DNA of 64,000 bases from Torymus aiolomorphi (Eukaryota; Arthropoda; Insecta; Hymenoptera; Torymidae), in the NCBI GenBank assembly GCA_036365515.1, contig CM070877.1, positions 70,740,022 to 70,804,021 on the forward strand, given 5' to 3'. Positions 1 to 12,208 of the stretch are shown piece after piece; the first letter of the stretch is position 1; each line of letters starts with the position of its first letter. The notes below the pieces were generated by a model, which saw only the letters and a program-made list of their open reading frames with translations, was not told where the DNA came from and searched no databases. Both the position numbers and the translations under genes were made by a program.

Positions 1-741
1 TACAATTCTTAGCATGTGTAATGATACAATCTGATACAAAACATCAGCAATGTCGCGCTTAGGTAGCGACGCTTGATCTTTTTCTTTACATTGCTTTTCT
101 ACACTAGAGGTTATTTCGTCTATTACATCATTATCAACTAAATTTTCAACGTCTTTTACAATACTAGGTGTATACAGTTGTACTTGTGCTTCATGCATGA
201 GACTACTTTTAGTTTTAATAAACTCCATAAGGTCGCAGGTAAGATATTGTAAACTACTCGCAATAGAATTTAAATATTTAAGACGAGTATCGACACACTT
301 TACAATAAATTCTTGGAGACAATCAAAAGTAACTTTTTTCATTACCAAACTATGGCGAAACCGCTTGATTCGACGAACACCAGGCCTCCTGTCTTCTTCA
401 ATTTCGATTGCTTTTTCCTGGTGACTTGTGGTGAATTTTAAAGTCCAGCCGTTTGCGTAAATTTTCTGATCCTTTAAACTATTATCAAGTCCACGAAAAT
501 ATTTATCAATTTCGTCGAAACTTGTTTTGAATTCTTCCCAGTCGTTGTATAAAAATGCAACACCTTCAAAGTCATTCGATAATAGTCGAACCACAGGTTT
601 GTAGCACTCGTCGTCGAATTTGTCGACGAGCTCGTCATATTCCAAACCAACAATTGCCTTCTTGGTGAACGATTTATTTAAGGCGTATAACGTACAAAAG
701 ACTTGATGTGGGTGTTGTGCAGCTCGTGGTAGGGTCGCCAT
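1..741 (-). CDS. Unknown ORF, open to the window edge (3' partial)
   Basis: An uninterrupted reading frame starts at an ATG at 741 (complement) and runs 247 codons to base 1 with no stop, so the protein continues outside the window. It begins MATLPRAAQHPHQVFCTLYA. It is rich in charged and aromatic residues, with an acidic stretch (EYDELVDKFDDE) and a basic patch near the middle (RRPGVRRIKRFRHS). The C-terminal third looks helical. I see no signal peptide, membrane segment or enzyme motif and do not recognise the family. It lies about 240 bases downstream of the adenain-like protease on the same strand, so it may belong to the same virus-like or transposon-like unit. Being open for 741 bases in AT-rich DNA argues for a real or only recently inactivated gene. 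Function unknown. Confidence 0.6.
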   Translation of the reverse strand, partial: MATLPRAAQHPHQVFCTLYALNKSFTKKAIVGLEYDELVDKFDDECYKPVVRLLSNDFEGVAFLYNDWEEFKTSFDEIDKYFRGLDNSLKDQKIYANGWTLKFTTSHQEKAIEIEEDRRPGVRRIKRFRHSLVMKKVTFDCLQEFIVKCVDTRLKYLNSIASSLQYLTCDLMEFIKTKSSLMHEAQVQLYTPSIVKDVENLVDNDVIDEITSSVEKQCKEKDQASLPKRDIADVLYQIVSLHMLRIV

Positions 742-984
742 TGCGATCCGCGTATGTTTACGAGTAGAAAGCGACTGGTGCTGAACACTCTGAAGTGATC
801 CTTTAAATACAGCTTTTCAAACTATGCACAGGCTTAAAAAAGTACAGACGATTGAGAAGTAAAGAATGAGATGAGCAAGGTTAAACAACGACGCACATGT
901 TGTTGAAACGGTTAAATTTCCATGACACACGTTGTATCGTCTTGCATCAAGACTTCTTTCGCGTGTTAATAGTAATGCTGCCAA
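742..984. other. Spacer between unknown ORF and protease gene
   Basis: AT-rich spacer with no convincing ORF. It would hold the promoter of the unknown ORF and the 3' end of the protease gene if both are expressed on the minus strand. No specific signal is recognised. Confidence 0.3.
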
Positions 985-1500
985 TTATGACAAAGACATT
1001 TTAGAGCGAGAGTTTTGCAAACATGTGACGAAGCATCCACCGTTGCCAATGAAATTTCCGTCATCTTTTTTATAGCGCACATAACGTCTAACTACGTTAT
1101 CATTTTTCTCTAAGTTGACAGAAAAATTGTCCAGAGACTTTTTGAAACCTAAACCATTACTCATATAGCTTAAAAATACAATGCAATATTGGCCACATAC
1201 ATCGGATGCGTCATTTTGAAGTTGTATTGCGTTCCAACGAAATGTTTTACAATTTTTTCGCAAACGGCTTATGTGATCGGGTACTATAGGTGGTAGTCCA
1301 AAACTATCTAAGTATAGACCATTAGAAGATCTATCGACGTAGAACGCAACCCAATGCATGCCAGGCTTGGTATGGTCGTCAGTGTTAACGATGAACGCCG
1401 TCGGCTTGGTCCACACCCGCGGGATTTGATCGGCTGTGAATACACCTACAGTATATGACTGGATTGGTGAAAGGTTCTTCAATATTTGAAGGCTGTCCAT
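985..1500 (-). CDS. Adenain-like (C5/C48-type) cysteine protease
   Basis: A 171-residue ORF with the layout of the adenovirus-protease/Ulp1 superfamily. His49 sits in PGMHWVAFYVD, Asp65 in LYLDSFGLPP, Gln95 in IQLQND, and the likely nucleophile Cys102 in SDVCGQYC. The His-Asp-Gln-Cys order and spacing match this family, where the enzyme cleaves polyprotein or capsid precursors or removes ubiquitin-like tags. Length is close to adenovirus-type proteases (about 200 residues). Proteins of this type occur in Polinton/Maverick-like elements and other insect virus-like insertions; which type this is cannot be told here. The ATG at 1500 is taken as the start, but the conserved region begins soon after (VGVFTADQIP) and the frame overlaps the end of the upstream ORF by about 115 bases, so an upstream start or a former fusion is possible. 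All four catalytic residues are present. Confidence 0.75.
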   Translation of the reverse strand: MDSLQILKNLSPIQSYTVGVFTADQIPRVWTKPTAFIVNTDDHTKPGMHWVAFYVDRSSNGLYLDSFGLPPIVPDHISRLRKNCKTFRWNAIQLQNDASDVCGQYCIVFLSYMSNGLGFKKSLDNFSVNLEKNDNVVRRYVRYKKDDGNFIGNGGCFVTCLQNSRSKMSLS

Positions 1501-2065
1501 TATGAAGATCGATTAAATTTTTATTTAGATAACCGAGGCGTGAAGATAAGTAGCCTTTCAAACGATAAGCGTGATTTAACGCACATCGATATTTATAACC
1601 CGAAAATTTTAAAGCGTGATGCATACAGTATACATTAGATGATAACTTATCGAACGGAGGACAATCTACATCATACTCCAAATTGATGATTTCGTTTGCT
1701 ATAATTTTGTGAAGCATCAACCACTTTTCACTGCCTCTAACGTAAATTTTTCAAGCACTTTTTGATAAATCTTGCAGAGTTTTATGAAATACTTTCAAAT
1801 CAACTTCACCTTCCAAGTGATTAATGCCGTGGCAATGCTGAGTTAACCAATTATTTTGTCTTCTAATTTCAGTACTCAAATCATCTACACAAGCTGTCGG
1901 AGCCACTAACCAATGACCGTGAAAATCACCATTAAGAGCAACAACAGCGATTTCCTTTGGTGCATTGTTATTGTCAGTATCTTTGAGACACTGGATATCT
2001 ATAACTAAATCCATCGTTTTTATGTAGCTTGCAATGACGATCACGACTCGAAACGTACTGGCCAT
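1385..2065 (-). pseudogene. DEDD-exonuclease-like (RNase H-fold-like) protein, broken by one in-frame TGA
   Basis: Two ORF pieces in the same frame (ATG at 2065 to TGA at 1751-1753, then on to 1385) read as one protein of about 226 residues. The N-terminal part has MDLVIDIQ followed by PKEIAVVALNGDFHGHW, resembling the first D and E of a DEDD nuclease fold. Past the stop, KIYVRGSEKW and a Cys/His-rich stretch (CPPF...CMHH...CALNHAYRL) follow. This arrangement is familiar from uncharacterised insect proteins; assigning nuclease activity is inference from spacing only. The TGA between the halves is the only lesion seen. It could be a nonsense mutation, a sequencing error or read-through. It lies immediately upstream of the protease on the same strand, so the two probably came from one element. 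Confidence 0.55.
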
Positions 2066-2082
2066 CAATACACAAATCTTCC

Positions 2083-2264
2083 ACGTATATGAGGCGTTTC
2101 ACGTCAGCTCTCCAGGCGCGGCGCGCGAGCGCGAAATCATGCTGTTTTCAGCTTGTGTTTGAAGGGCTAAGATGTATCTAAAAAAAATAATCCATAAGTG
2201 ATTTCGATGTATTTTTTCCTCAGCTTTCCGATGGTGCTATTAGTTTCTCAAAATTTTTCACTTC
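2083..2264. repeat. Solo arm of a dispersed foldback element (copy 1)
   Basis: About 180 bases nearly identical to 23247-23428, and in inverted form to 23583-23744, with a diverged relative at 37497-37787. The terminal part contains a GC-rich block (gcgcggcgcgcgagcgcg). Only one arm is present here, so this is a truncated or recombined copy of a non-autonomous DNA element. Confidence 0.75.
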
Positions 2265-2349
2265 CTTGTTGGAACGTCAAAATATTGACGTGCGTGCGTC
2301 TGTGTTTGTGTGAGTATGTGTATGGATGTATTTGCTTCTATGTGTAATT

Positions 2350-2665
2350 CCTTTCCTTGAGCCTTTCCTCGAGAAAAAGTGTTTCCCTATGTAATTAAAT
2401 AGTCAAAATAATGTGCAACTGCAACTCGATGTACGTGACATTTTTTCATTAATCAGCAAATTTCCACAGCGTCGTACAATGAAATAAAGTAGAAAAAATA
2501 ATCTCAACTTCCTTTTCTTGAGACTTTCCTCGAGAAAAAATTCTTTTCCTGTGTAATTCAATAGTCAAAATAATGTGCAGCTGCAACTCGATGTACGTGA
2601 CATTTTCTCATTAATCAGCAAAATTCCACAGTAGCGTACGATTAAATAAATAAAGAAGAAAAAAG
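2350..2665. repeat. Direct duplication, about 160-bp unit, two copies
   Basis: The stretch beginning near 2350 recurs near 2510 with scattered substitutions. Both copies carry the sequences tttcctcgagaaaaa and gcaactcgatgtacgtgaca. No coding potential. A segmental tandem duplication. Confidence 0.75.
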
Positions 2666-3110
2666 ACGACGCCTTTCTCGGTCGGAAAACATGGTGGAAC
2701 ACGTGGAAAGATACAATTTCGACGACTGTAAGTTATCACTAATTCGAGGTAAGGCGATATAATTCGACAGCAGAGGACCCACGTGCGATGAGATCATCCG
2801 TGGCAAAGACGAGCGGTCGACCGGATGTCAGTCGCGAATATTGTCTTGTCGCATGAACATCTTCGTCGCAAAGCATGAGGGTATTGTGCGGATTCTGAAA
2901 TTTGTCATGTATCTCTCTTTTGCTCCCCATACAAATCTTGCGCGCCAGTACGTTATGTAGATAGTGCTTCAATGTAGAAATTCTATCATGAAGTGGCTAT
3001 GATGTGTCCATGAGGTTACGGTTATTCCATTTTTTTTTTCAAGCCGTGCGCGCGTGATTACATACTGCGCGTGGGTGTTGGACACTCGTTGCACAGTACA
3101 GAGAGTCTAT
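2666..3110. other. Unassigned region with a 77-codon minus-strand ORF
   Basis: A short minus-strand ORF at 2739-2972 is the only coding signal. It has no recognised motif and is as likely chance as a gene remnant. Otherwise mixed-composition DNA. Confidence 0.25.
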
Positions 3111-3111
3111 A

Positions 3112-3400
3112 CATAAAAGTTGTAAAAAACCATAAAAAAACCTGTGAATCTGAAATTTTTTTGTGTAGGTGCACTTGTTATGGTGGAGAGAGGCTATACA
3201 CAAAAGTTATAAAATACACGATAAAAACACCATAGACACCCCATAAGACTGTATATTCATGAATCATGTACCATTAGCTTCCAAAATCCGATAAAATATC
3301 GAAAACCCCATAAAAAACCCATGAATCTGAAAATTTTGTATGTAGGTACACTTGCCATGGTATAAAGAGGCTATATGCAAAAGTTATAAAATACACCTAC
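3112..3400. repeat. Imperfect direct repeat, about 185-190-bp period
   Basis: Segments near 3112-3222 and 3300-3400 share the order cataaaaaacc / gtgaatctgaaa / gtaggtgcactt / aggctata / caaaagttataaaatacac. Noncoding. Confidence 0.65.
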
Positions 3401-3645
3401 ATGTATGTGTCTGTGTGTGTGGGTGTCTGCGTGTGTGTGCGCGCGCGTGCGTGCGTATGCTGGCGTCGGTGTGTGCGCGTGTGTGTCTGTGTGTGCGTGC
3501 GTGTGCGTGCTGGCATCGGTGTGTGTGCGCGTGTGTATGTCCGTGTGTCTGTGTGTGTGTGTGTGCGGGTGTACGTGCGCGTGTGCGTGCGCGTGTGTGT
3601 TGTTTCCAGAATATGCTTGCGCACGCATGCACGCACACACATACG
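3400..3645. repeat. Degenerate (TG)n/(CG)n microsatellite
   Basis: Alternating purine-pyrimidine DNA dominated by gtgtgtg and gcgcgtgcg, ending in a short inverted stretch (cgcacgcacacac). It is open in several frames on both strands only because of its dinucleotide composition. The alternating tract is of a kind able to adopt Z-DNA. Confidence 0.9.
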
Positions 3646-3837
3646 TACACCGCTTTTATCCCCACCCCTCGTCATGCGTCGTCGGACTTCTTGACCTTGA
3701 CCGCAGCTGGCGCCTGGGTCAAGGTCAGGTTTGTTGTGACGGCCCATAGCGAGGGGTATACTACTTTTGTTATTTCTGGAAATGACTTTCTATGTCGCAC
3801 AATAACTAGAGTGAAATTTAATTACTTTGAAATTTGA

Positions 3838-4147
3838 TGGAAATGTAGATTTGATGTAGGTGGAGAGTTTGTATGTTATTTATTACATGATTTGGTTAGT
3901 ATAAAAGAATTAGTTTATAAATTTCCGATATATTTGAGGTTAAAACTGTTAAAACTGTTCCAGCCTTCTTTTTAAATCGTAATTTTTCGGAAACGGTTTT
4001 ATTTATATGTTACTAGAAAATTTAAATGACGCGTGATACGCTCGCGTGTTGTTTATTTGCTTTTGTTTTTTATTGAGGTTAATTTACAGCGAGCTCTGCA
4101 GAAACTTGAAATTAGTCAGATACGCTGGCCAATTATTTTGTTTGAAT
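3838..4147. other. AT-rich spacer
   Basis: Nothing recognisable: no ORF, no clear repeat. Confidence 0.3.
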
Positions 4148-4640
4148 TAAATTTTCGAATAATCGCGATTTGAAGTGAAGATAGTAAGAATTACCCTCTC
4201 TCAATTTTGAGATAAAAATTTTAAAGTTGAAACTGTTATGGTTCATGAGCATATAATTTTATATACTCATTTTGCCTTTAGAAATTGATGTAAATGTGTT
4301 TATTAGCTGTCACTGATATTTGTGTTTACATAATATTTTATTTGATTTTGTTTTTTATGAAGATGGTGTATTACTCATACTTTATCGTTAATCCTGTTTT
4401 ATCAGCTGAACACGTCAAAATCATTAATATTAAAAATAATTATTTGTGTCTTAAACAAATTGAATAAAATAAGTGTGAAATAACAAAAAATTTAAATAAA
4501 AGAAAAAATGTGAAATTTACAACTATTAATAAATTATTAAGTCATTGAAAAAGTAAATTGGAATCGTCCAATAAGATTGCAGGATTTGAAAATTGAATAG
4601 GCACGTTCTGGAAGAATCAACTTCCCTCGGGTGTAGATAA
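4148..4640. repeat. Repeat unit, left copy, flanking the piggyBac-like element
   Basis: Three blocks recur to the right of the piggyBac-like element. 4148-4375 matches about 7676-7900, 4440-4545 matches about 8165-8285, and 4551-4640 matches 7592-7675. The order suggests a diverged tandem duplication into which the transposon inserted. Noncoding. Confidence 0.7.
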
Positions 4641-5499
4641 CTGGAGTAAAACTGTTGTAATTTTTCATTTTTTGATAATGTGAGTAAATTTAAAATTTTA
4701 CTCCGGTAAAACTGACCGCAAGGGATAATTAAATTTAAGGTAGTTGACCGGACAATGTCGTCATAAAAATCACAATATCGGAAAAATTGTGCTATAAGCA
4801 TATGGTGGGAGCTCCTCATTTATCGTTGTATACTATTGTGTAAACATTAACCCATTAATGCGCAAAACGCTAAATTTGGACATGAAACTTCGAGCCCACT
4901 GTGCTGTTAGAAAAACAAATCCATTTTTGTTCAAAATCCTATATAAGGGGTTTTCGGGGATGCTCTTTCAGAATCTGGCTCTTATTTTGTAAAAAAAAAA
5001 TCAAAATCATGATTTTTTTTTTTGCATTTAAAAAAAAAAGTCACGAATTTTTAACGTTTTTTTTTTTAAATCAATTTTTACTAACGTTGCTGCATTCAAA
5101 TAAGCAAATTATTGCCAGAAATCGCGTCCTCGATGTCTAAGGTTTTCAAAACCCTGGTTGAGAACTTCTTTTCTCCCTTAGTTTTTCCAAAATGGCGGTT
5201 TTTGTGAAACAGCATGACCTTGAACTTCATGATTTCTTTTCTTTACAGCTTTGAACCTTACGAAAAATATTTATAGAACAAAAAATGTTTAGAATCGTCC
5301 GAAAAACATGTGTGAATTTTTTCAACAATTTTTAAGCCATTTTAGAATTTTTCAAAAATAGGCCATTTTAAAAAATTTGAAATTCACTCAAAAACTTCTG
5401 GAAAAATTTATAAATGTTCTTTAGATGATTCCGAGCACTTTTTGTTCTATAACTTCTTTTCGTAAAGCTGATGCTTTTCAATAAAAAAATTATCAAATG

Positions 5500-6936
<1,437 letters not shown>

Positions 6937-7591
6937 ACTTTGATAATTTTTTTATTGAAAAGCATTAGCTTTACGAAAAAAAGTTATAGAACAAAAAGTG
7001 CTCAGAATCATCTAAAGAATATTTATAAAATTTTCCAGAAGTTTTTGAGTGAATTTCAAATTTTTCAAAATGGCCTATTTTTGCAAAATTCTAAAATGGC
7101 TCAAAAATTTTTGAAAAATTCACACACGTTTTTTGGATGATTCTAAACATTTTTTGTTCTATAACTTTTTTTCGTAAGGTTCAAAGCTGTCAAGGAAAAA
7201 AATCATGAAGTTTAAGGTCATGCTGTTTCACAAAAACCGCCATTTCGGAAAAACTAAGGGGAAAAAAAAAGTTCTCAACCAGGGTTTTGAAAACCTCAGA
7301 CATCGAGGACGCGATTTCTGGCAATAATTTGCTTATTTTAATGCAGCAACGTTAGTAAAAATTGATTTAAAAAAGAAACGTTAAAAATTCGTGACTTTCT
7401 TTTTTAAAATGCAAAAAAATGATGATTTTGATTTTTTTTTACAAAATAAGTGCCAGATTCTGAAAGAGCATCCCCGAAAACCCCTTATGTAGGATTTTGA
7501 ACAAAAATAGATTTGTTTTTCTAACAGCACAGTGGGTTCGAAGTTTCATGTCCAAATTTAGCGTTTTGCGCATTAATGGGTTAACCCTAAA

Positions 7592-8290
7592 TTAAATGGG
7601 AATCGTCCAATGAGATTGCAGGATTTTAAAATTGATTAGGGACGTTCGGAAAAAATCAACTTCTGTCGGGTGTACACTAATTTTTCGAATAATCACGATT
7701 TAAGAAGTGAATGTAGTAAGAATTACTCACACAATTTTGAGATAAATATTTTAAAGTTTAAACATTTATGGTTCACGGGCATATAATATATATACGCTTA
7801 TTTTACCTTTACAAAGTTATGTAAATGTTTTTATTAGCTGCCACTGATATTTGTGTTTACATAATATTGTATTTGCTTTTTTTATTAAGATGGTGTAAGA
7901 AATGGTAAAATCAACAATCAACTATATTTTATTGGAAATAAAAGAAAAGGATGACGAAAACTATAACGAACCATTCAAAAAATCAAAATTAGAAGTATAA
8001 TTTCAATTTTTGTAACATGTACACAATTATTTATAATAAAGATACACAATTATTGAATAATAATATATTTATAATGACAAAAATGGAGTTATTATATATG
8101 ATTTTGAAAATGTGAGCAAGTTGATCTTAGGGTAGATAGCAATTTTTTAATTTTATATTTTAAAATATTACTTTTTTTAAATAAAATAAGTGTCAAATAA
8201 CAAATATTTCAATAATAAGAAAAAAATATGCAATTATTTAAATATTAATGAATTATTAAATCATTGAAAAAAAAGTATATTGATTAAACA
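7592..8290. repeat. Repeat unit, right copy, flanking the piggyBac-like element
   Basis: Counterpart of 4148-4640. The block matching 4551-4640 comes first (7592-7675), then the block matching 4148-4375, then, after a spacer, the block matching 4440-4545. Divergence from the left copy is visible but moderate. Confidence 0.65.
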
Positions 8291-8496
8291 TATCTTATAT
8301 TTAAAATATATACTATACATATAGGAAGATACATTAATTTGGAGGAAGCTATGTGCCATTGAATTGGCAGCGGTTTTTTTGATGGCACATTCATCAGTTT
8401 AAGTTTTTCTTGTTCTTTGATCTTTTGTGAATGTGAAATTAAATATTCCTATTCTTTGAGCCTTTATGAATGTGAACAAAATTATTTACAAGCATT

Positions 8497-8795
8497 TTTG
8501 AATGCTATACTTTTTTGGTGCTAGTTTTAAATCTAAAAATTAAGGAAAATTTTGTCTTGTATTTAAACTACAACCCTTATAAATATTGGCATCTGTCTAT
8601 TTGATCTTTGCGTAAATAATTATCTACACTGAAAACCATAAGTTTTAAAGTAATAATTTCAGTGTAGATAATTATTCATGCAAAGATCAAATAGGAAGAT
8701 GCCAGTATTTATAAGTATCGTCGTTTAGAAAAAAGACGAAATTTTCCTCAATTTTTAGATTTAAAAGTAGCGCCAAAAAGTATATTATTCAATAG
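8497..8795. mobile_element. Foldback MITE-like element with ~130-bp arms
   Basis: The left arm (8497-8625) and right arm (about 8655-8795) are inverted copies, for example gtgtagataattat against its mirror near 8672, and ttaaggaaaattttgtc against its mirror near 8740. The spacer is only about 30 bases, so a single strand could form a long hairpin. Noncoding. Confidence 0.8.
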
Positions 8796-8810
8796 GGCTT
8801 TTAAATAATT

Positions 8811-10055
8811 TTTTTCTTGATGCCGTGGTGGAAAGTACGTGGTTTCGCCATTGTTTTCGATAGTAAAAGAAGGACATTTAACCATTATTAGGGTTTTCGC
8901 CACTGACAGCAACTTTCGCCACGCATACTTCTGAGTTGGTAACTAGGCAACTGCAGATTTTATTAATAGATTGTTTTAGAGGTTTTGTCAACGTATTCAA
9001 AGTCATTAACCTATATGTACAACAAAAACAATCACTTCTGATGATCAATCAACAAGCGATTTATATTGCTTTAATTTGTGAAATGGATAAACAGTACATT
9101 ACGATACTAGTGGCATAATAGTTGCACTTTACGCTCATAGACATAAGAGAGATAGACTGCGGGTGTAGGTTAGCGAGAGTGGCACCCGTTGAGAGAGAGG
9201 CAGATGCATAAAAGGTACATGTAATAGAAGGAATATGTAATAGAAGGTATATGTAATAGAAGGTATATATAATAGAAGGTATGCTGCCTCTCTCTAACAC
9301 ATGTGCGCGAATATGGTTAGAGGCGCCACTCTTGCAAACCTTCACCCGTAGTCTATCTCTCTTATGTTTATGTTTACGCTACGCTCGGGAGCTTATACAG
9401 GCCGTGCCATAAAGAACAATTTATAACACGTGTATTGTACATTATTTTATAGGACTGACTGCATAAATCCGCCATGTCACGGATAGGCGTGACATAAATG
9501 CAGATTTATGCCACGCAGTTCTATAAAGATTGTTCATTAATAATGAATTGTCCTCATCCGACGAGTCTGAAGATGAGGAAGAAGTGTCTAGAAAATTTAT
9601 GTTTTCGAACGTGATGTTTTCGATGCCCGCCCCCCCGACCAGCAGCACTCGCTGCGCTTGTGCCGCAAATATCGGGACGGGAATCGAACTCAACACACTC
9701 GAGCTTTCATGAAATGAAAGACTCCTAAGAGTCAGAGCAGAAAAAGTGAGAATTAGTCGGGTTACATGCGAGAAGCTGAATGCATGCTATTACGGTATTA
9801 TCATTGTCGGTGGCAAAATATATATCGGCGAGACTAATTATATAATAGTACATTATGATACGGGTGGCGAATGTGATTATTTACCGAAGGAGACGTTTTT
9901 CGCACGAGCGAAGCGAGTGAAAAAAGTCGAATGCGGTAAAAATCATCTTACACACCAGTACAATACAGTATTTTATACCACGAGAGCCGAATAATCATAT
10001 TAAAATTATGATTTTGAGTGCTATAAACGTACTTTCCACCGGGCATCAAGAAAAA
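8811..10055. mobile_element. Putative 1.25-kb DNA element with ~29-bp terminal inverted repeats
   Basis: Left end 8811-8840 (ttcttgatgcc...ggtggaaagtacgt) is mirrored at 10027-10055. No transposase. The interior holds a smaller foldback (9138-9366) and short ORFs on both strands near 9442-9994 with no recognised domain. TSD is unclear, which keeps confidence moderate. Confidence 0.5.
9138..9372. repeat. Nested foldback with 16-bp internal tandem repeat
   Basis: The arms near 9138-9182 and 9328-9372 are inverted copies (cataagagagatagact and its mirror). Between them lie about four copies of a 16-bp unit (aatagaaggtatatgt, 9211-9282). Noncoding. Confidence 0.75.
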
Positions 10056-10059
10056 TAGT

Positions 10060-10929
10060 ATACGGTACACAAGACGAAAGATCAAGGCCCACCACTGCGT
10101 GATATGGCGCCCTCGGCTTCGCCTCGGGCGCCAACTTTACACAGTGGCGGACCAACTTTTGTCATTTGCACTATTTTACATTCAGAATGACTGAACGAAC
10201 AAGAAAAACTTTGTCCTGTAGATGTTTCTTCAAAATTAAATCACTGTTTTATGTTTTGTCGCTTAAAAAAAAATGTGAAATTTCCGTCAATTCTTAAGCT
10301 ACAAAATTACAACCTGAAGTTTTATCTATATCCATGATCCAGACGTGAGAAACTTCCCTCGTGAGTTTCGGACTGATTTGTCATTATTTATTATTGTTTC
10401 TTTTATTTTTTTTATTGAATGGCAATCATTTTGAGCTTTGGTTCATTTGTCTACTATTTTCGAGTTCCCGAAAAGTTAAAGAGTTCCTGAGATTTACTCG
10501 TATATTAATGTGAATTATTTATAATACAGAGTATATTTAACTATGCACTTCCTTTTTTAGATGGTAAACGATAAATAACGGTAATAATTTTTACTTGACG
10601 TTTAATTTTGTGGCTGTTATTAAAAATCTCTCAAATACTGAAAATTAATATTTAAAATATTGATAACTCTTTGAATATTGGATTTTTGTAGATGTTGAAA
10701 GGATCATTTTAATCTTAAAGTTGCCTTAATTTTCAAGAAAGAATTATTCTGATCGCAAGAGACTGTTTTTATTTGTTTAAACAAATGCATTTAAATGAAG
10801 GTTCTTGCAATTTTGTTAACTTGTAACCTCTAAATTTAGATTCTACGAATCAAAAACTATAAAAAGCGGTGATTAGTTTTTCCAATTGCATCAGCAGGTT
10901 GCTATATGGGGAGACAGAAGCGACAAATT
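10060..10929. other. AT-rich intergenic-type DNA with one GC hairpin
   Basis: Mostly featureless. Near 10108-10132 a GC-rich palindrome (ggcgccctcgg / cctcgggcgcc) could form a stable stem. No ORF is supported. Confidence 0.35.
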
Positions 10930-11453
10930 TTCCGGCGCCTTGGACATAGCTAGAATCGCTAGAAACTGAAAAACGGCTCGCGAACGGCGTAGACACTCAT
11001 TCCACGCGCGCTCATATGACAACATTGCAGTCAACAGAAATTCGGCAAATCCTTCCAAGCGCCTCCGAGCACCGCCGAGACGCGTCGCCGACGCAGTATC
11101 CGCGCGGCCACATTATGTTCAAGCGCTTGAGTTGACCAAGCCGAGCTGTTGGTTCTCCCCACTCTTCGCCGTCCGCAGAGACAGTGACAAGCCTCTAATA
11201 GTTCGAGCACATCGTGGATTTACGCGAGCCAAGCGGCGGCCGAGCCGCACCTTCGATTTTCCCCGCTCCGCAACGATTCGTAGAACTGATCGCGCGTTGT
11301 ATACAGTTTAGTGCGAGCACCGCCGACTTACGTGAGTTGCGCCGGCCGAACCATCTTCTACCGATTCCCCCACTCTGCCTCGACGCAACGCACTGATCGC
11401 TCGTATATCTATATATATATTTCTTCGAGCGCAGCAGAGTCACGCGAGCGGCG
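10930..11453. other. CpG-rich island, possible promoter or 5'-UTR remnant
   Basis: About 520 bases of GC- and CpG-rich DNA standing out from AT-rich surroundings, without a plausible long ORF. In insect genomes such stretches can be promoter/first-exon DNA. No TATA box, initiator or splice donor is asserted. It is interrupted on its right by the foldback element at 11454, and GC-rich sequence reappears just after that element (13036-13055). Confidence 0.35.
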
Positions 11454-11868
11454 CACAGTGGGACAAAACAGCCGAAAAGTCTATTAAATTCGGCTTCACG
11501 CGAATTTTGCATAAAAAATGTTCTGATAAAGAGGATTCTCTTCGTTTTGAAATTGTCTAGGAATCACCGTTTCCCTCGGAATCGCATTATCATTTTTTAA
11601 CATGATTGTGAGTGGGTTTTTCTAATCTGTCGGGAAAATAAATATAATTAAATAATGTAAAGTGCGATCGCGTTAGGAAAATAGCAAAAACATTGTATAT
11701 GTATATACAATTGCATTTATATATTATTTTTTACAATTTCTCTGATAGCTATATGCATTTCATGCATTTACAAGCATATATACTGCAATATATAAGATTA
11801 TATATATATATAATATTTATTCCTTTAACATTTTATGATTAATTATGAGTACATAGAACCTATATCAC

Positions 11869-12115
<247 letters not shown>

Positions 12116-12142
12116 TTAACTATGAAAACAAAATAAATAAAC

Positions 12143-12144
<2 letters not shown>

Positions 12145-12205
<61 letters not shown>
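12145..12205. repeat. (TA)n microsatellite
   Basis: An uninterrupted TA run of about 60 bases in the loop of the foldback element. Confidence 0.97.

Positions 12206-12208
<3 letters not shown>

Noticed and set aside
3352..3837. Several overlapping ORFs of 90-160 codons on both strands (Cys/Val- and Thr/His-rich)
   Set aside because: They come from the TG/CG microsatellite, which lacks stops in all frames; no protein-like composition outside the repeat.
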